Notes: a model not told the origin generated them from the letters alone. Positions 1-11,980 are shown, numbered from the stretch's first letter. The stretch is DNA of 64,000 nt from Rhizomys pruinosus (GCA_009823505.1 VZQC01012376.1:2340517-2404516); one strand, 5' to 3'. Made by a program: numbers and translations.

Positions 1-149
1 CCCTTTCCTCCTCCTTGTTTATGGAGTATTGACTTGTCTACTTTTCAATTTTGTAAACCACTCTTCTCTTCTTGTTCTGAAGGTTCTCAAAAAAAAAAAG
101 GTCCACTTGGATTCTCACCAATCTCTGGGGGGGGGGGTGAATATGTCTG

Positions 150-290
150 ACCTAGCCCGCGCAAAGGTGCAGAGCACGACCCCCTAGCGACCCCGGCCCC
201 GGAACGAGCCCACCTGCAAAGCTGCTTGCCCAAGTGGCTTCCCGGCAGCCCGCGCAAAGTTGCAGAGTGCTGGCCCGATCAGCAGCTTTT
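150..290. other. GC- and CpG-rich patch with a repeated 20-bp motif
   Basis: A short block with many CpGs stands out from the AT-rich intron. It contains the motif agcccgcgcaaag(g/t)tgcagag twice, near 157 and 249. No gene or known repeat is recognised. Confidence 0.5.
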
Positions 291-347
291 TTTATACTTC
301 TGCTACTGTGCTGGTCATTGAAAATGCAGAAATGATAATATGATTTT

Positions 348-576
348 TTTAATTTTTTAATTTTTATTTATTTTTTATGTGTATGAATGTACTGTCTGCA
401 TGTAGGTTTGTGCACCCATGTCCTTCAGTGCCACAGAGGTCAGAACAGGGTGTCGGATTCCCCTGGAACTGGAGTTAAAGACGGCTCTCAGTTGCCATGT
501 GGGTGCTGGGAATTGAACCCAGGTCCTCTACAAGAGCAGTCGGTGCTCTCAACCATTAGGCCATCTCTCCAGCCCC
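348..576 (-). repeat. B2 SINE, antisense
   Basis: The right end reads as the reverse complement of the B2 head (ggggctggagagatggcct), and the left end is an AT-rich tail with a TTTATTT complement. The target duplication ataatatgatttt flanks it at 335-347 and 578-590, so it is a complete insertion. Confidence 0.93.
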
Positions 577-1830
577 AATAATATGATTTTATGTATGAAA
601 TTCTGACTATGAATGTGTCAGCTTATCTCCAATTTGGTACTCTTTTTCTCCAGAGCTGTTCTTCTAGAGTTTCCATGGGAAACTGTGATTTGGGGGTGTA
701 TAGAAGGTTTGGGTAGCCTTTGATGAAGACTTTGGGCAAGTGTAGTTAGCTAAAAACTGTGACCTGTTTTTCTAATCACACAGCAGCCCTAAGGCCAAAG
801 CTGTCCATGTGGACTTTCCATGATCATGCTAGCTCTCTATTCATTTGTTAGAACATGAGGTATAGAAAAGATTTGGAAATAAGATGTAATCCCTACTGTA
901 GTTGGGAAATACGACGCCACAGACACATGGAGATAAACACAGGACAGATGTGAGCAAGGTCCTGATGGTGAAGACAGACACCCAGGGCAGGGAGGCTGAA
1001 TGGGCGATGAGCTGGTCAGGAGCTGACACGCTGCCCAATAAGTTGGCAGTGCCGCCCAGTAAAGTTAGGTGAGAGTAAGATGTGATTGGAACAAGGGTGT
1101 CATCATCAGCCCACACAAGCAGTGGTCTCCTTCTAAAGCCAATTTCTGTTTCATGTCAGCTTTATAACTTGGAAAAAGAATATCAGTGTGCTGTTGCAGC
1201 AGTGGGGAAATTTTAAGTAGTTGTTCAGGAAGAGGGCCCGAAGCAGATGAGGAGTTTGCCAAGGTCAAGGAGCCAGGGCGCCTCCTCCCTTCGGAAACCA
1301 AGCCCAGCCCAGTATGAGGGTGGACTCTGTGAAACCTTGTGTGAAAATTTTACAGTGATTATTCATTCATCGGGAATACAGATTCCCTGTGATTCTGCCT
1401 GCGTTTCCCACTTTGGTTCTAACTGCAAAAAGTGCATTCTGGGGTAAGCTTGGTGGGCTGCTAAATGAAGAGAAGCAAGCTCCTGTTTCTAAGAACTTGT
1501 TTTATATCCTCAGTGCAAGACACTCCCGAGCCCTGAACCTCGGAGAATCAGACGTTCCCAGGATGCTTCAGTATCTGGGCTTTGGACTCTGTTTGCATAC
1601 AGCACACTACTGTATTCATATTTGGAATTTAGGTATGGAGGCTGAAGTATGCACGGTTGAACTTACTTATAATTCAAACCTAAGAAAATAAGCATGCTGT
1701 GTTGAAAAGTGTTCTGTTAGAGCTCTGTGCACCTCAGAGGGGTGTCAGTCTTGCTGTTTGTCTTCTCTGATGTGAATACAGCCCCTATGTGTGCGGCAAA
1801 GTTCATTCCCTCTTTACCTGAGACAAGAAA

Positions 1831-1877
1831 TATGGTTCTGTCTAGGTCCCTAATTTAAGGACCTAGACAGAACCATA
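1831..1877. repeat. Perfect 19-bp inverted repeat (hairpin)
   Basis: The arms 1831-1849 (tatggttctgtctaggtcc) and 1859-1877 are exact reverse complements separated by the 9-base loop ctaatttaa. No terminator or known repeat context is seen. Confidence 0.95.
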
Positions 1878-2208
1878 GTTAAATCTCACAGCTTCTGAAG
1901 GTACTTAACAAGGAATACTAATAGTCCAGGCATTGGCATCTCCAGCAGCATGAACATCCCTTAGTTCTGAATAGTTGCCTGGATGGAACAGTAATTCTTA
2001 CACATTTTTGGTGGCATTAGAATTTTTCATTAGCCTCCAATACTATTGTCAAGACATAATAAATCCACGAAGGAGAATAAGATATAATTAATGTAAAATG
2101 AAATGCTACTCAGGTTTTATGGTCTAATAATGAATGAAAAAAGTTAACTTTAAATATATTTAAATATATTTAAAAAAATAGGGTGGAGAAGTTAATTGAG
2201 GGCTTCCA

Positions 2209-2300
2209 TACATGTACATATGCATGTGTATGTACACACATATACACATACACACACCTGCAAACATATATGCATGTATGCACACACATACATGTATAAC
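2209..2300. repeat. CA/TG-rich simple repeat
   Basis: An imperfect mixture of CACA, CATA and TGTA units. Confidence 0.8.
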
Positions 2301-4084
2301 AGAAAATATTGACACTATTATACAAAGGCCAGCCTGGAGGGCATAGGATTACTGACACCCAAGGGTCAACCTTGCTTTACCATGGATTGAATATTCATCC
2401 TTGAGAAGTCTCTATTGTATTCTGATGAGAGAGCAGATGATCACGCAAGGAAGGACTAGATCCCACACCCTTTGGTTGGTGTATTTGAAGCGTGGCTCTT
2501 GCGGCATCCTTGTGTTGACAGCAGCTGTACTGATTCCATATCTTTGTGAACACAGGGTCCTGAACCAGAAGACAGTCTTCTACAAGTTTTCCACATGAAG
2601 CCCTGCCTGCCCCCCAGCAGAATACTTGTGCATACTTCTTCCAGTTCCATCTCACATCTTGACAGCCCACGTCTTGTAATAGCCCTCATTAATAAGACCA
2701 TTTACCCTTTGAGGTTTTTAACTTTGCATTCTCCCATCTAATCAGTCATTCAGCAGACACTTGAGATTTCCCAGTATTTCCTCTGCGTGTTTTTCTCATA
2801 GAAATTTCCACCACCCGAACATTAATAACGTAAAAGGACAGGATTTTATGTACAAGGGGAACCAGAGTCTGTGACTATTATTGTTACACACGAGGGATGG
2901 AGGCAGAAGGCACTAGAGAGCCTTCCGAGGCCGAACAATGAATGCAGAGGTCTGGAAGCCCTTCTCGATTTCACTGCTGTTCAGTTCTGTTTCGTTTGAA
3001 TATTAGCTTTCAGAGGACAAATATCTCTGTCACATTAGGCCTTGGCAATGTTAGCACTGCTTTAACGATGCAATTTGCAGTAATAGAGCAATTCAATGGT
3101 AGAGAAATGGGACGCATTATTTTTGCCATTACTTAACTCCTAGATTTGCTTTGAAAAGTAACAATATGTTACTAGCCAAGTACCAGTATCCTGAGACTGC
3201 CTGGAAATGCATGCATACGGAAATCACTGGATTGTGGAACCTAACTGTTGAAATCATATTCCCTGAAGCTATCCCTTCTGACTGGGCTGCTCATTGCAAA
3301 GTTCTGGGGAGCGCAGGCCATACTACAAAGTGATTAATGGAGCATCCGTGGGGGGGGAGGGGCAGCATGTCTATGCTTTCTAAGCTCCCCGGTGATTCCA
3401 CTGGCCAGCCACAGTTGCGAATTGACACTCACCAGATATAGAGGTGAGAAAGCCTTACAGCTAATGGTGCTCGAGCCTGTGTGAAGACCCTGGAAATGGT
3501 GATGTTCCCTGTCAGACATCATGAAAAATAGTTGATCTATGGTCTCCAAATACAGTTTCATACCATTTAAGGGGGGGGGGGGCTGAAGACGTTCTTTTCA
3601 CACCCTAAATTATATTCTGATACTTATCAAGTGCTTGAAGTGTTTTTTTGTATTGCTGTAGGTGTGGATGTGCACCTCGCCCCTCACAGACCCCCATAAC
3701 AGAGCTGTTGTGTCAGGAGTAGTTTTCTACTAGGAGTAACAAAGAAAGGATAAGTCTCATCCAAGGTTACTCTTCTTGGACTTAAACCCAGCACCCCGCG
3801 CTCTCTCAAAGCTCCTGCTTCTGCTCCATGACTTTGCCATGAGAAAGAGAACATCAAGACCTTTCAACGTGACACATATTTTCTGAACATTGTGCTGTGT
3901 TGGACAGTACACTAGGCACATTTCACACTTTTACTGTCATGAATTAGGGTGCCTTAGCAGGCAATAGGTTTATTATTCACTGTCAGGAAAAATGAGTTAA
4001 AATCAATTGTTTTATTCTTGGTAGGTATCTTGTAATACCAACTCTTCGGTATCAGCCTTGTATAACAACTCAATATTACATTGT

Positions 4085-4660
4085 ATATGTTTTAACTTTT
4101 TCCAGGATACATCTTTGGCCCATGGATTATTTAAGGAGGATGTTGTTTGTTACAAGTTTGTGGAAATTGTCTTGTCTATTTCAGGATTCTCACATAATTC
4201 CAAAACAATCAGAGAACACTGCTTATATTTCAATTCTTTTACAATTGTTGATACAATTCCAAGTGTACTTGAAGATGTGTTTGTATCATGCTGCTTAGGG
4301 TGACCTAATCCCCCAATATTGACTATATCCTGTTCATTGATTGGATTTCCCACAGCTCCAGCGTCCTTGTATCAGTTGCTGAGAGGGAGGTTAAAATCCT
4401 CACATAAAATGTAGATTTGAGGATATCTTCTTTTAGGTCTATTAGTTTTCATTTTATGTGTTTTGAGGCCTTGTTGTTTAGTGCATGTACATCTGACTCT
4501 CTGTGTCCCTGGTGAGTTGATCCTTTCATCATTTTCTAGTACATAAATTTAGACTTGTCTTTATAGTAATAGTCTTTGTTCTAAAGTCTCTGCAATATAT
4601 AAATAGAGCCATTCCTTTCTTTAGAAAAAAAAAACATTGTATTTTGGTATTTCCTCCTAC
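4085..4660 (-). mobile_element. Old L1 ORF2 fragment, antisense
   Basis: The stretch around 4375-4560 (ttgctgagagggaggttaaa, then ttttaggtctattagttttc) is the familiar reverse complement of an internal L1 ORF2 region. The reading frame is broken many times, so it is an ancient decayed piece with uncertain edges. Confidence 0.75.
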
Positions 4661-4670
4661 ACTACTTTTG

Positions 4671-4957
4671 TTTTGTTTTGTGGGTTTTTAATTTGTTTTT
4701 ATTTTATGCACTTGGCTGTTTTAGCTGCATGTATACATGTATGTAAATATACCTGTACGTATGTAACTATGTACATGTATACATGTATGTAAGTATACCT
4801 GTATGTATGTAACTCGCAGAAGCCAGAAGGGGCCATTGGATCCCCTGGAACTGGAGTTAAGGATGGTTGTTAGTCACCATATGGGTACTGGGAATCAATC
4901 CTGGGTCCTCTGGAAGTACAGCCAGTGCTCTTAACTCCTGACCCATCTGTCCAGCCC
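4671..4957 (-). repeat. B2/B3-type SINE, antisense, with internal duplication
   Basis: It ends in the reverse complement of the tRNA-like head (acccatctgtccagccc) and contains the ctggaactggagttaaggat body. Near the tail a block of about 46 bp (tgtatacatgtatgtaa...acctgta) occurs twice at about 4729-4812. Confidence 0.85.
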
Positions 4958-5089
4958 ACTACATTACCTTTTATTTTTTCCTAACATATCTATGCCCCTG
5001 AATTTGAAGCAATTTTTTATAATTAGCCTGTTCTCAGGCCATTTTAATTTTTGATGCATTGTACCAATGTTTCTGTTGTTTTACTCTAT

Positions 5090-5091
<2 letters not shown>

Positions 5092-5133
<42 letters not shown>

Positions 5134-5397
5134 GGGCACATTGGCCTTGGGTGTTGCTCCTCCGATGCTGTCCACCTTGTTTGTTGAGACAGGCTCTCTC
5201 ACTGGCCAGCAACTTGCCAAATAAGGCTGGGATGGCTGGCTGGTGAGCCCTGGGGATTCCCCTATCTCCCCTCCCAGCACTGGAATTACATGTGTGCTGT
5301 TATGCCTGGCTTTTTCCCCCATGGCTTTTGGGGATTGAATTCAGTACGTCATATTTGCATAGCAAGCACTTACTTGACATAGCTTTCTTCCTAACCC
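5092..5397 (-). repeat. B4 SINE, antisense, with (TG)n
   Basis: A pure TG run at 5092-5131 is followed by a B1-like body (ttgttgagacaggctctctc; ccagcactggaattacatgtg) and then an ID-like head (gattgaattcagtacgtcat...gcaagcactta). This tail-body-head order reads as an antisense B4. Confidence 0.8.
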
Positions 5398-6062
5398 TTT
5401 TCCTTTTAATGGGTATATTTAAGTATATCTTAGACTTAAGACAATTATTAATATTCAAATTTGTTTCCTGGGTTAATTAACCATATTTAACTAGCTAATT
5501 AAGTACGTTTTATTGACAAGCTCCCCAAGAGGTCAAAATGCCTATCAGTAAGAACTTGACCAAGAAGATTTCTTTGCTGTTGACTCTGTAGCCAAAATAC
5601 AAGTTTAACATCATCTATTTGAAAAGCTTTCTAGACTAAACTAATAGTGGCGACATCAACTGCGTGGGATTGGTGTCTCTGTCATCTGTTTGTCCCTGTG
5701 TTGTTGGACTTAGAACTAGTTTTCTGAGCAAAGTCTCAGTTCTATCCAAAATAATCCTATTGGCCAACTCCATGTAGAGATTCAGTGATCTCATGTTCTG
5801 GGTAGTATGTTCTATGCGTCTATCAATCATACTGAATACACAGTCACTGGCATGTCACCATCACAAACAAACTTTATTTTCCAGGTGTCAATTTAGTATA
5901 GTAGTTCTGATGAACAGTATAATGTGCATGGCATAAGTTTGTCAGAGAATGTAAGAATAGCAAAACCTCTACCCATCACTAATTACCAGGTACTCATGTT
6001 CCAGTGATAATTGCTACATTGCAAATTGTCCCAGAATTTAACAGCTTAATATCACCATTTTC

Positions 6063-6218
6063 TTTTTTTTTTCTAATTAAATTAGTTTTTATTGATGCTT
6101 TGTGCATTTCATACATTTTTTCCAATTCAGTTCAGGCTTATTTCCCTTTCCCTTCCCCCCCAACCCCCCCATCCCAGATCATGCATTCTGCCATAACTGT
6201 CCTGCATCTTTCTCTCAG
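6063..6218 (-). mobile_element. L1 3' UTR end (antisense)
   Basis: Read on the minus strand it runs ctgagagaaagatgcagg, ggcagaatgcatgatctgg, a G-rich polypurine stretch, then AATAAAA and an A-tail. The same order appears at the 3' end of the L1 at 27290-27365 (actgagaaagagatg, ggcagaatgcatgagctctg, G-rich), so I assign it to that L1 family. Confidence 0.7.
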
Positions 6219-8051
6219 TTTTTTTTTTTTTCATTTTTAGCTATAAGTGATAATCCATGAGTACAAGCATCCTTCATGCAAAACCTATCTGCAGGCTGTT
6301 GTGCCCAAACACCTACAGCCCCACCATCCAGTGGGGGGTGACAGGTTGTTTGTTCAATCAAGTTGATCAAATGAGTGTCCAGATTACATTGCTGTAGTTT
6401 CACCATTCACCCCAATCGCAGCCCTTACATTCTACCACGCCCCCTCTTCCGCAGGTTGTTCCCTAGGCTTAGAAAAGGGGCACAGGTGGATGAGAGGTAA
6501 AACAGTCCACTCTCTCTGGAGCTGTTGACTTGGACTCTGGTCAATTCTGGCTGTTTCCTTTCATGGGCTGACAGTTTGTCCAGGAATAACCTTTCGATCC
6601 TACTAATGAAGCATAAGCAATTAGATATATAGGTATTTAAGCAGCACTAATAGTTATGGTAGGTTACTTTAGCATAGACACATGTTTGGATATGTTAATC
6701 CATGAATTACAATTTTCCCCCCTGTTAAATATGACAGGGTCTTACTGTGGCTTATAACATCTCCTAACCTGTAGAGGATGTAAGCTTGTGGCATCAGCCA
6801 TGGGTTATTTCTCCAAGGGGAGAGCCAATAGCCAATTAGATTTGGGATATACAGGCACATGGCTGCCTCTGCTGCACAGTATTTCCAGGCAGGTGAGGTG
6901 TATCTGGTGCTGACGGTGGAGTCTTGCTTGACTCAGGGAGACCCATATTTGCTTTATTGGTTTAGTGGCCTTTGGTAACACTCTCTGGCATTCCAGAGGC
7001 CATCTGTACACTTGCATGTGTGGTCTCAATACATCCCTCCCATGTTAACGTCAGGTCTTCGGCAGCAGGGTCTTATTGCCTCTCCTCCTGTAGGTATCCC
7101 AACTTAGAGGCAAGGAGCCCTTACCTTTTGTGGGGCCTTGGATCCCCTGGCCAACATCCACCTGGTAGAACAATCCATTGCTGATGTCAGAGCTCCTGTA
7201 TTAATATATTTTGCCTGAGTGCATAGCCCTAGGACTTTAGTATTATATTTGGTTCTGAACAGAGAGTAATCCCTTCCACAGTTCCCATGTCTAGTAGTCA
7301 ATTAAAGAAAGCAGTTTTACCGGTTTTATAAGAGATTACCTCTACAATAGTTGTCTCCAATTTACAGTTGGGGAACGACCTCATCATCGTCATATTTCTC
7401 CTTGTTCTATGGGGGGGAAGGCAAGAAAGTCTCTCATATCAGAACCTTTGTGGCACCTAGAAGGTAAGTTTCATTAGGTCTCATTATAACTAGTTGTTAC
7501 ATGTAGGATCCACAGAGGGGTTCGATGTTTATGGCAATCTGAGGCTTTTCTTCCTTTGAATGTTCAGACGGGTCAGCCTTTCCGTTGCCACTTTTTGGTA
7601 CATCCTACTCAATGCAAACCTGTATCTTTTCTTTCTCAGCCGTTAAGTTGGTGATGTTTTGTCCTGTTGGAACAAACAAATCTTTTCCCATAGTTAGTTT
7701 TAAGATTTGAATTGCAAGGGTTTGATGAAAAGGTTTCATGTCTTTCTGTATCCCCCCCCCCTTTTTTAGCGTATGAGTCTCCAGAAGACAGTTGTATTAT
7801 ACATGACTATAGGGTGGAGTCAAGGCACAGATTTCATCAAATTCACCCATGTTGTTTTGGGTGACTATATATGATTAACTTGGGAAGCAAACTTAATTTT
7901 TATGTTAAATCATCTTAAAGAGAATGCTACAAGGTGATACTGTACAACAGGGAAATTATAGAGAATATTTGTATGTGTCAATCCCAAAGTTCTTGCTCTA
8001 CAGATTTTATGTAAAGCAAATGTGGGCAACAGCGAATTATATCTCCATTTA
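6063..8051 (-). mobile_element. Internally inverted copy A of the unknown 2-kb non-coding retroelement
   Basis: The 15-bp duplication aatatcaccattttc flanks the block (6048-6062 and 8052-8066). From left it holds a T-run and about 150 bp matching an L1 3' end (6063-6218), a second T-run (6219-6231), a segment of about 655 bp colinear with the left part of the copy at 12942-14963, and after about 6890 a segment of about 1160 bp matching the right part of that copy in reverse orientation. This arrangement is typical of twin priming by L1 machinery. No open frame of note exists in either part. The A-tail side is on the left, so the 3' portion reads on the minus strand. Confidence 0.85.
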
Positions 8052-9751
8052 AATATCACCATTTTCAAATGCTGACAAATTTTGTGGGGGTGAGGAATTC
8101 AGAAGACATGTGAGGGTTGCAGGTCCCTTCCTCAGTATGTCTGAGAAGCTTAGAAGCCTGGCAGGGGGCTTGACAGCTAAGGACTAGAATCACCCACACC
8201 CTTGTTTACTCCCAGGCCTGGCACCTGGCACAGGAGGATCAGGACTGCCTGCATGTAGCTTGCCCATGTCCTGTGCTTCCATGTAATGTGGCCCCTCAGG
8301 CTAGTGGCACATTTTATATAACATTCTGGGCTCCAAGAGAAAATGGTCCAGCAAAGAAGGGAGAGATACCATCAGCTTCTTCTTCCCTTGTCAACAAAAC
8401 AGCCACGGCCCACTCAGATTCCAAGGAAGAGAGGAGACAGTAAGCTTTCTTGAAGATCATATTGTCAGAGAATCTGGGGTGGGAGGGTTGCATCTCATTT
8501 GAGAAAAAACATGAAGGGAATATAGTAACTACCTAAATAAGTTAAATATTATCCAGCTATGGATTTTCTAAGTTTGAGACAAATCCTTATTTTAAATTAA
8601 AAATCAAAGACTGAAGTTTTACTGTTATGGTGGCATCTTGTGAATTTATTTTCATTCTTCACTGGGACCACACAGTCCTTTATCGTGCTTGTAAGGATTT
8701 TGTAGAGCCGATGACTCTCACAATTCTGAGATTACAGTAGTCCTTCTTCTGCTTTGTTGCCATGCCCTGAGCACTGCAAGTCGTTGTTTAATTCCTGTGC
8801 TGAACAGGTAGAGAAACTGAGTACTTGAGAATGGATTGGATTCCCACCTCACAGAACAAGTGAAAAGTGGATTAAACTAAAATTCAGGTTTCTCTTTGCC
8901 CCATGTCAGACTGTCTCTGTAAGAACCTTCCTTGACTCAGGTATGTAATGTCTTCAGCAGTAGGGTCTTACTGTCAAGTTCTAGAGGGTAGCCAAGAGCA
9001 CTGACAATAGATTATGATATTTAGGAGTCTGTGGGACCTCACCTGCCAACAATCAAAAAGATGCAGCTCATTCCTGGCATGGGCTTTTTATTTGTAGTGT
9101 CTAGTGTGGGCATTGTTGTCTTATTATGGGATAATTCCACTTAAACTCCTTTAATATATATGTATAGAGAGGTGGTGGATTACTAGGAAGAAACTATTTC
9201 TGGACACAATAAGGCTGTGGCACATATGAACTCAGCATTTGTGACATGGTGCATAAGACCTGTGGAAGCTCAAGCCAGACAAAATTCCATCACTGACAGG
9301 GGAGGAAGATACGGTGCCCCAACCCCAGCTAAAGAGCTGTTGGCAATTGATAGCTGTTGTGGGAGTCAGAGTCAGTGTTCTGTAAGGGTGGGATTTTGAC
9401 CATGGTCCAGAGGAGTATCTGGGCAACACAAACTGGATTCTGGGTTAAAAAAAAAAAAAGAGGGCATGAAGTTGGGAAGTGGGGGGTTGGTCTGGGGATA
9501 GTTGGAGGTGGTGGATATGATCAACAGGCAGTGCATAAAATTTTCAAAGAACCAATACAAGAGATGAAGGAGAAGAGAAAGAACACTCCTTACTTTATCA
9601 CTTTATGATAGGCCGCCAAGCAGATCAGCATGACTGAGACAGTGCAGAATCCTTGGCGGGCCTTTCTGTGCGATATGATGGATAACCCTGTGGGGATGAC
9701 AGTTCTTCCAGCTGCCACTATTCAGTATTTTAAATTGTTTCCCAGTTTGTT

Positions 9752-10001
9752 TGTTTTTTAATTTTTTAAATTTTATTTATTTCTGTATGTGTATGAATGT
9801 ACTGTCTGCATGCAAGTTTGTGCACCCGTGTAGTGCAATGCCGCGGAGGTCAGAAGAGGGCGTCGACTCCCCTGGAACTGGAGTTCTCCTGGAATTGGAG
9901 TTTCAGATGGCTCTCTGCCGCCATGTGGGTGCTGGGGATCAAACCCGGGTCCTCTGCAAGAGCGGTCGGCGCTCTTAACCGCTAGGCCATCTCTCCAGCT
10001 C
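9752..10001 (-). repeat. B2 SINE, antisense, subfamily with internal 16-bp duplication
   Basis: It is flanked by cccagtttgtt at 9741-9751 and 10002-10012. The body carries ctggaactggagttctcctggaattggagt, where other copies carry a single ctggaactggagtt, so about 16 bp are duplicated inside the element. Confidence 0.92.
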
Positions 10002-10088
10002 CCCAGTTTGTTCTTTACAGCAGAGGGAAAAGGATTTTTCCTTTGTCCTTGTATTGTGTAACCTTGGGATCAAGTCAACTGAAATGTG

Positions 10089-10116
10089 TGTCTGTCTGTC
10101 TGTCTGTCTGTCTGTG
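10089..10116. repeat. (TCTG)n microsatellite
   Basis: Uninterrupted TCTG units. Confidence 0.95.
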
Positions 10117-10536
10117 TTCATAAGGACACAGAGTGAAGTGTGGCTCAAAACTCAGTTTTCCAATTGAACATTAATTTCTAGGAAAGAGTCTTAAAAATTT
10201 CATGGAGATTACTTCCTCCAGTTTAATATTCAGAGTGTTGTCAGTTATGTTTAAGTTCCAGTAGTTGTCCAGAAATATAAAATAAAACCTGTAAACCAAC
10301 ATCAACAACGTGAACAGCTCCTATGGTGGGAAAGGCTGAGGCCGCCGCAGTCATCCTCACCGGGTTCCCCTGATCTGGAACCCCCCCCCCCCACGTCCAC
10401 TTCATATTTTATGGTATTCTTCACCTGGCTCCTCACCTAGGCGTACTGGGTTTTCCTGAATGTGCCATGTCCTTTCTCCATGCACTCTTGTTTTTTGGTA
10501 GTCCTACTATGTGCTTCACAGCTCCCTCCCAATTCA

Positions 10537-10620
10537 GTTCAAATAGTTCCCTGTCTGAGTGACCTTCCAGAAATCTCCGTTCAAATAGTTCCCTGTCTGA
10601 GTGACCTTCCAGAAATCTCC
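10537..10620. repeat. Perfect 2 x 42-bp tandem duplication
   Basis: The unit gttcaaatagttccctgtct...aaatctcc occupies 10537-10578 and is repeated without a single difference at 10579-10620. Confidence 0.97.
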
Positions 10621-11945
10621 CCAGCACGGCTGTGGGTTTCTCTGCTGTGCATTTCTCTTTTAGTGCTCTGGATTGCTCCCCTCTAGGAAAAGGTCCATGC
10701 TTTATTCCCCTTGTTTATTTAAGGCTGTTACCCATGTCAAAGGTGATTAACTGAAGAATTGAGTGCAGAAATTAATGGACTAACAAAACCAATTCTATCT
10801 GTTCCTTATCATCTTACCCTCACCTACTGCCCAGTGGCCCTAGAATACTTACAAAAGATAATTCATTATTCACCTTTTACTGAAACACTGCCAGTATTTG
10901 AGCCAGCGCTACCAACTTTCTCTATACTATGAAGTATGTATTTGGGGAGAGGCATGGCAAAGCTTTTAAACTGATATTCTAGGTTGATGTAGACCCATTC
11001 CCTCCCTTTTTTGGCACAGTGGCACTAACAGAGACAACACCTTGCAGTGTTTGGTGGCTGTTGCTCATCCCTCTTCAGTAACTGTATTACTTCAGAGCAT
11101 TTTACTTGTTATAATGGCTAGTTATTAATTCTACTGTTTACCACCGAAGACTCAAAATGTATCAAATTGGGGATAAAACAGTGGTCCTCGAAGGTGGTCC
11201 TCCATCCCCAATTTAATCAGTAGGTCATAGGACCCAAGAACATGTATTTTGTAAACCTTCCCAGTTTCCCCTAGAAGAGATGGGTACCAGTCAACTAATA
11301 CCTAACTATAACCTGTTTTCTAGGCTTTCTCTGTTTGTAGCTTATCTATTATTTAGAATTACTCAGAAATATACATACCTTTTCTCCAGGTGACCAGTGG
11401 ATTAAATATTATATCTTATTTTTGAAGTTAAAATGAGTTCCTGCCACTGGATAATTAAATGAGTCAGTCAGGAGAAATCAACGTGTGTAAGAAATGCAAC
11501 TTCTGACTTACCTTGAAGCACAAAGCAGTTGTTGCTTTGAATGTTTAAATGAGATCCAATTCTTGGAACCAAGAAATAGAAATCTTGTGCCATTAAATAT
11601 CTTCTTTAAGGTTTTACAAAGTCCATGGAAAACCCAGAACTGAACTAGGAATCTCTGGCATGAGTATTGCTCAACCCTAGAAGCTTGTCTCAAAGAACCA
11701 AGAGATTCAGTGTACCTGGCAGAAGGAAGCACTGTGCTCTAATTATGCTAGTGTTAGGGCCATTATATGATGCGGATGATTATGGTGGAGGGTGGCGAGA
11801 CAAAAGCCAAGGGACGAAGGCTTTGGGATCAATGATTCAACATTTTCAGTTAATGTTATACATTAAAAACAGATTTCACAAGCAACACTTTAAAAATCTT
11901 ACTCCATTATTATTGTAAATTAATATTGATTCAGATATTATGTGG

Positions 11946-11978
<33 letters not shown>

Positions 11979-11980
11979 AG

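Noticed and set aside
387..581. Repeated short frames with MYCLHVGLCT-like starts at several places
   Set aside because: They are antisense translations of B2 SINEs, which explains why they recur.
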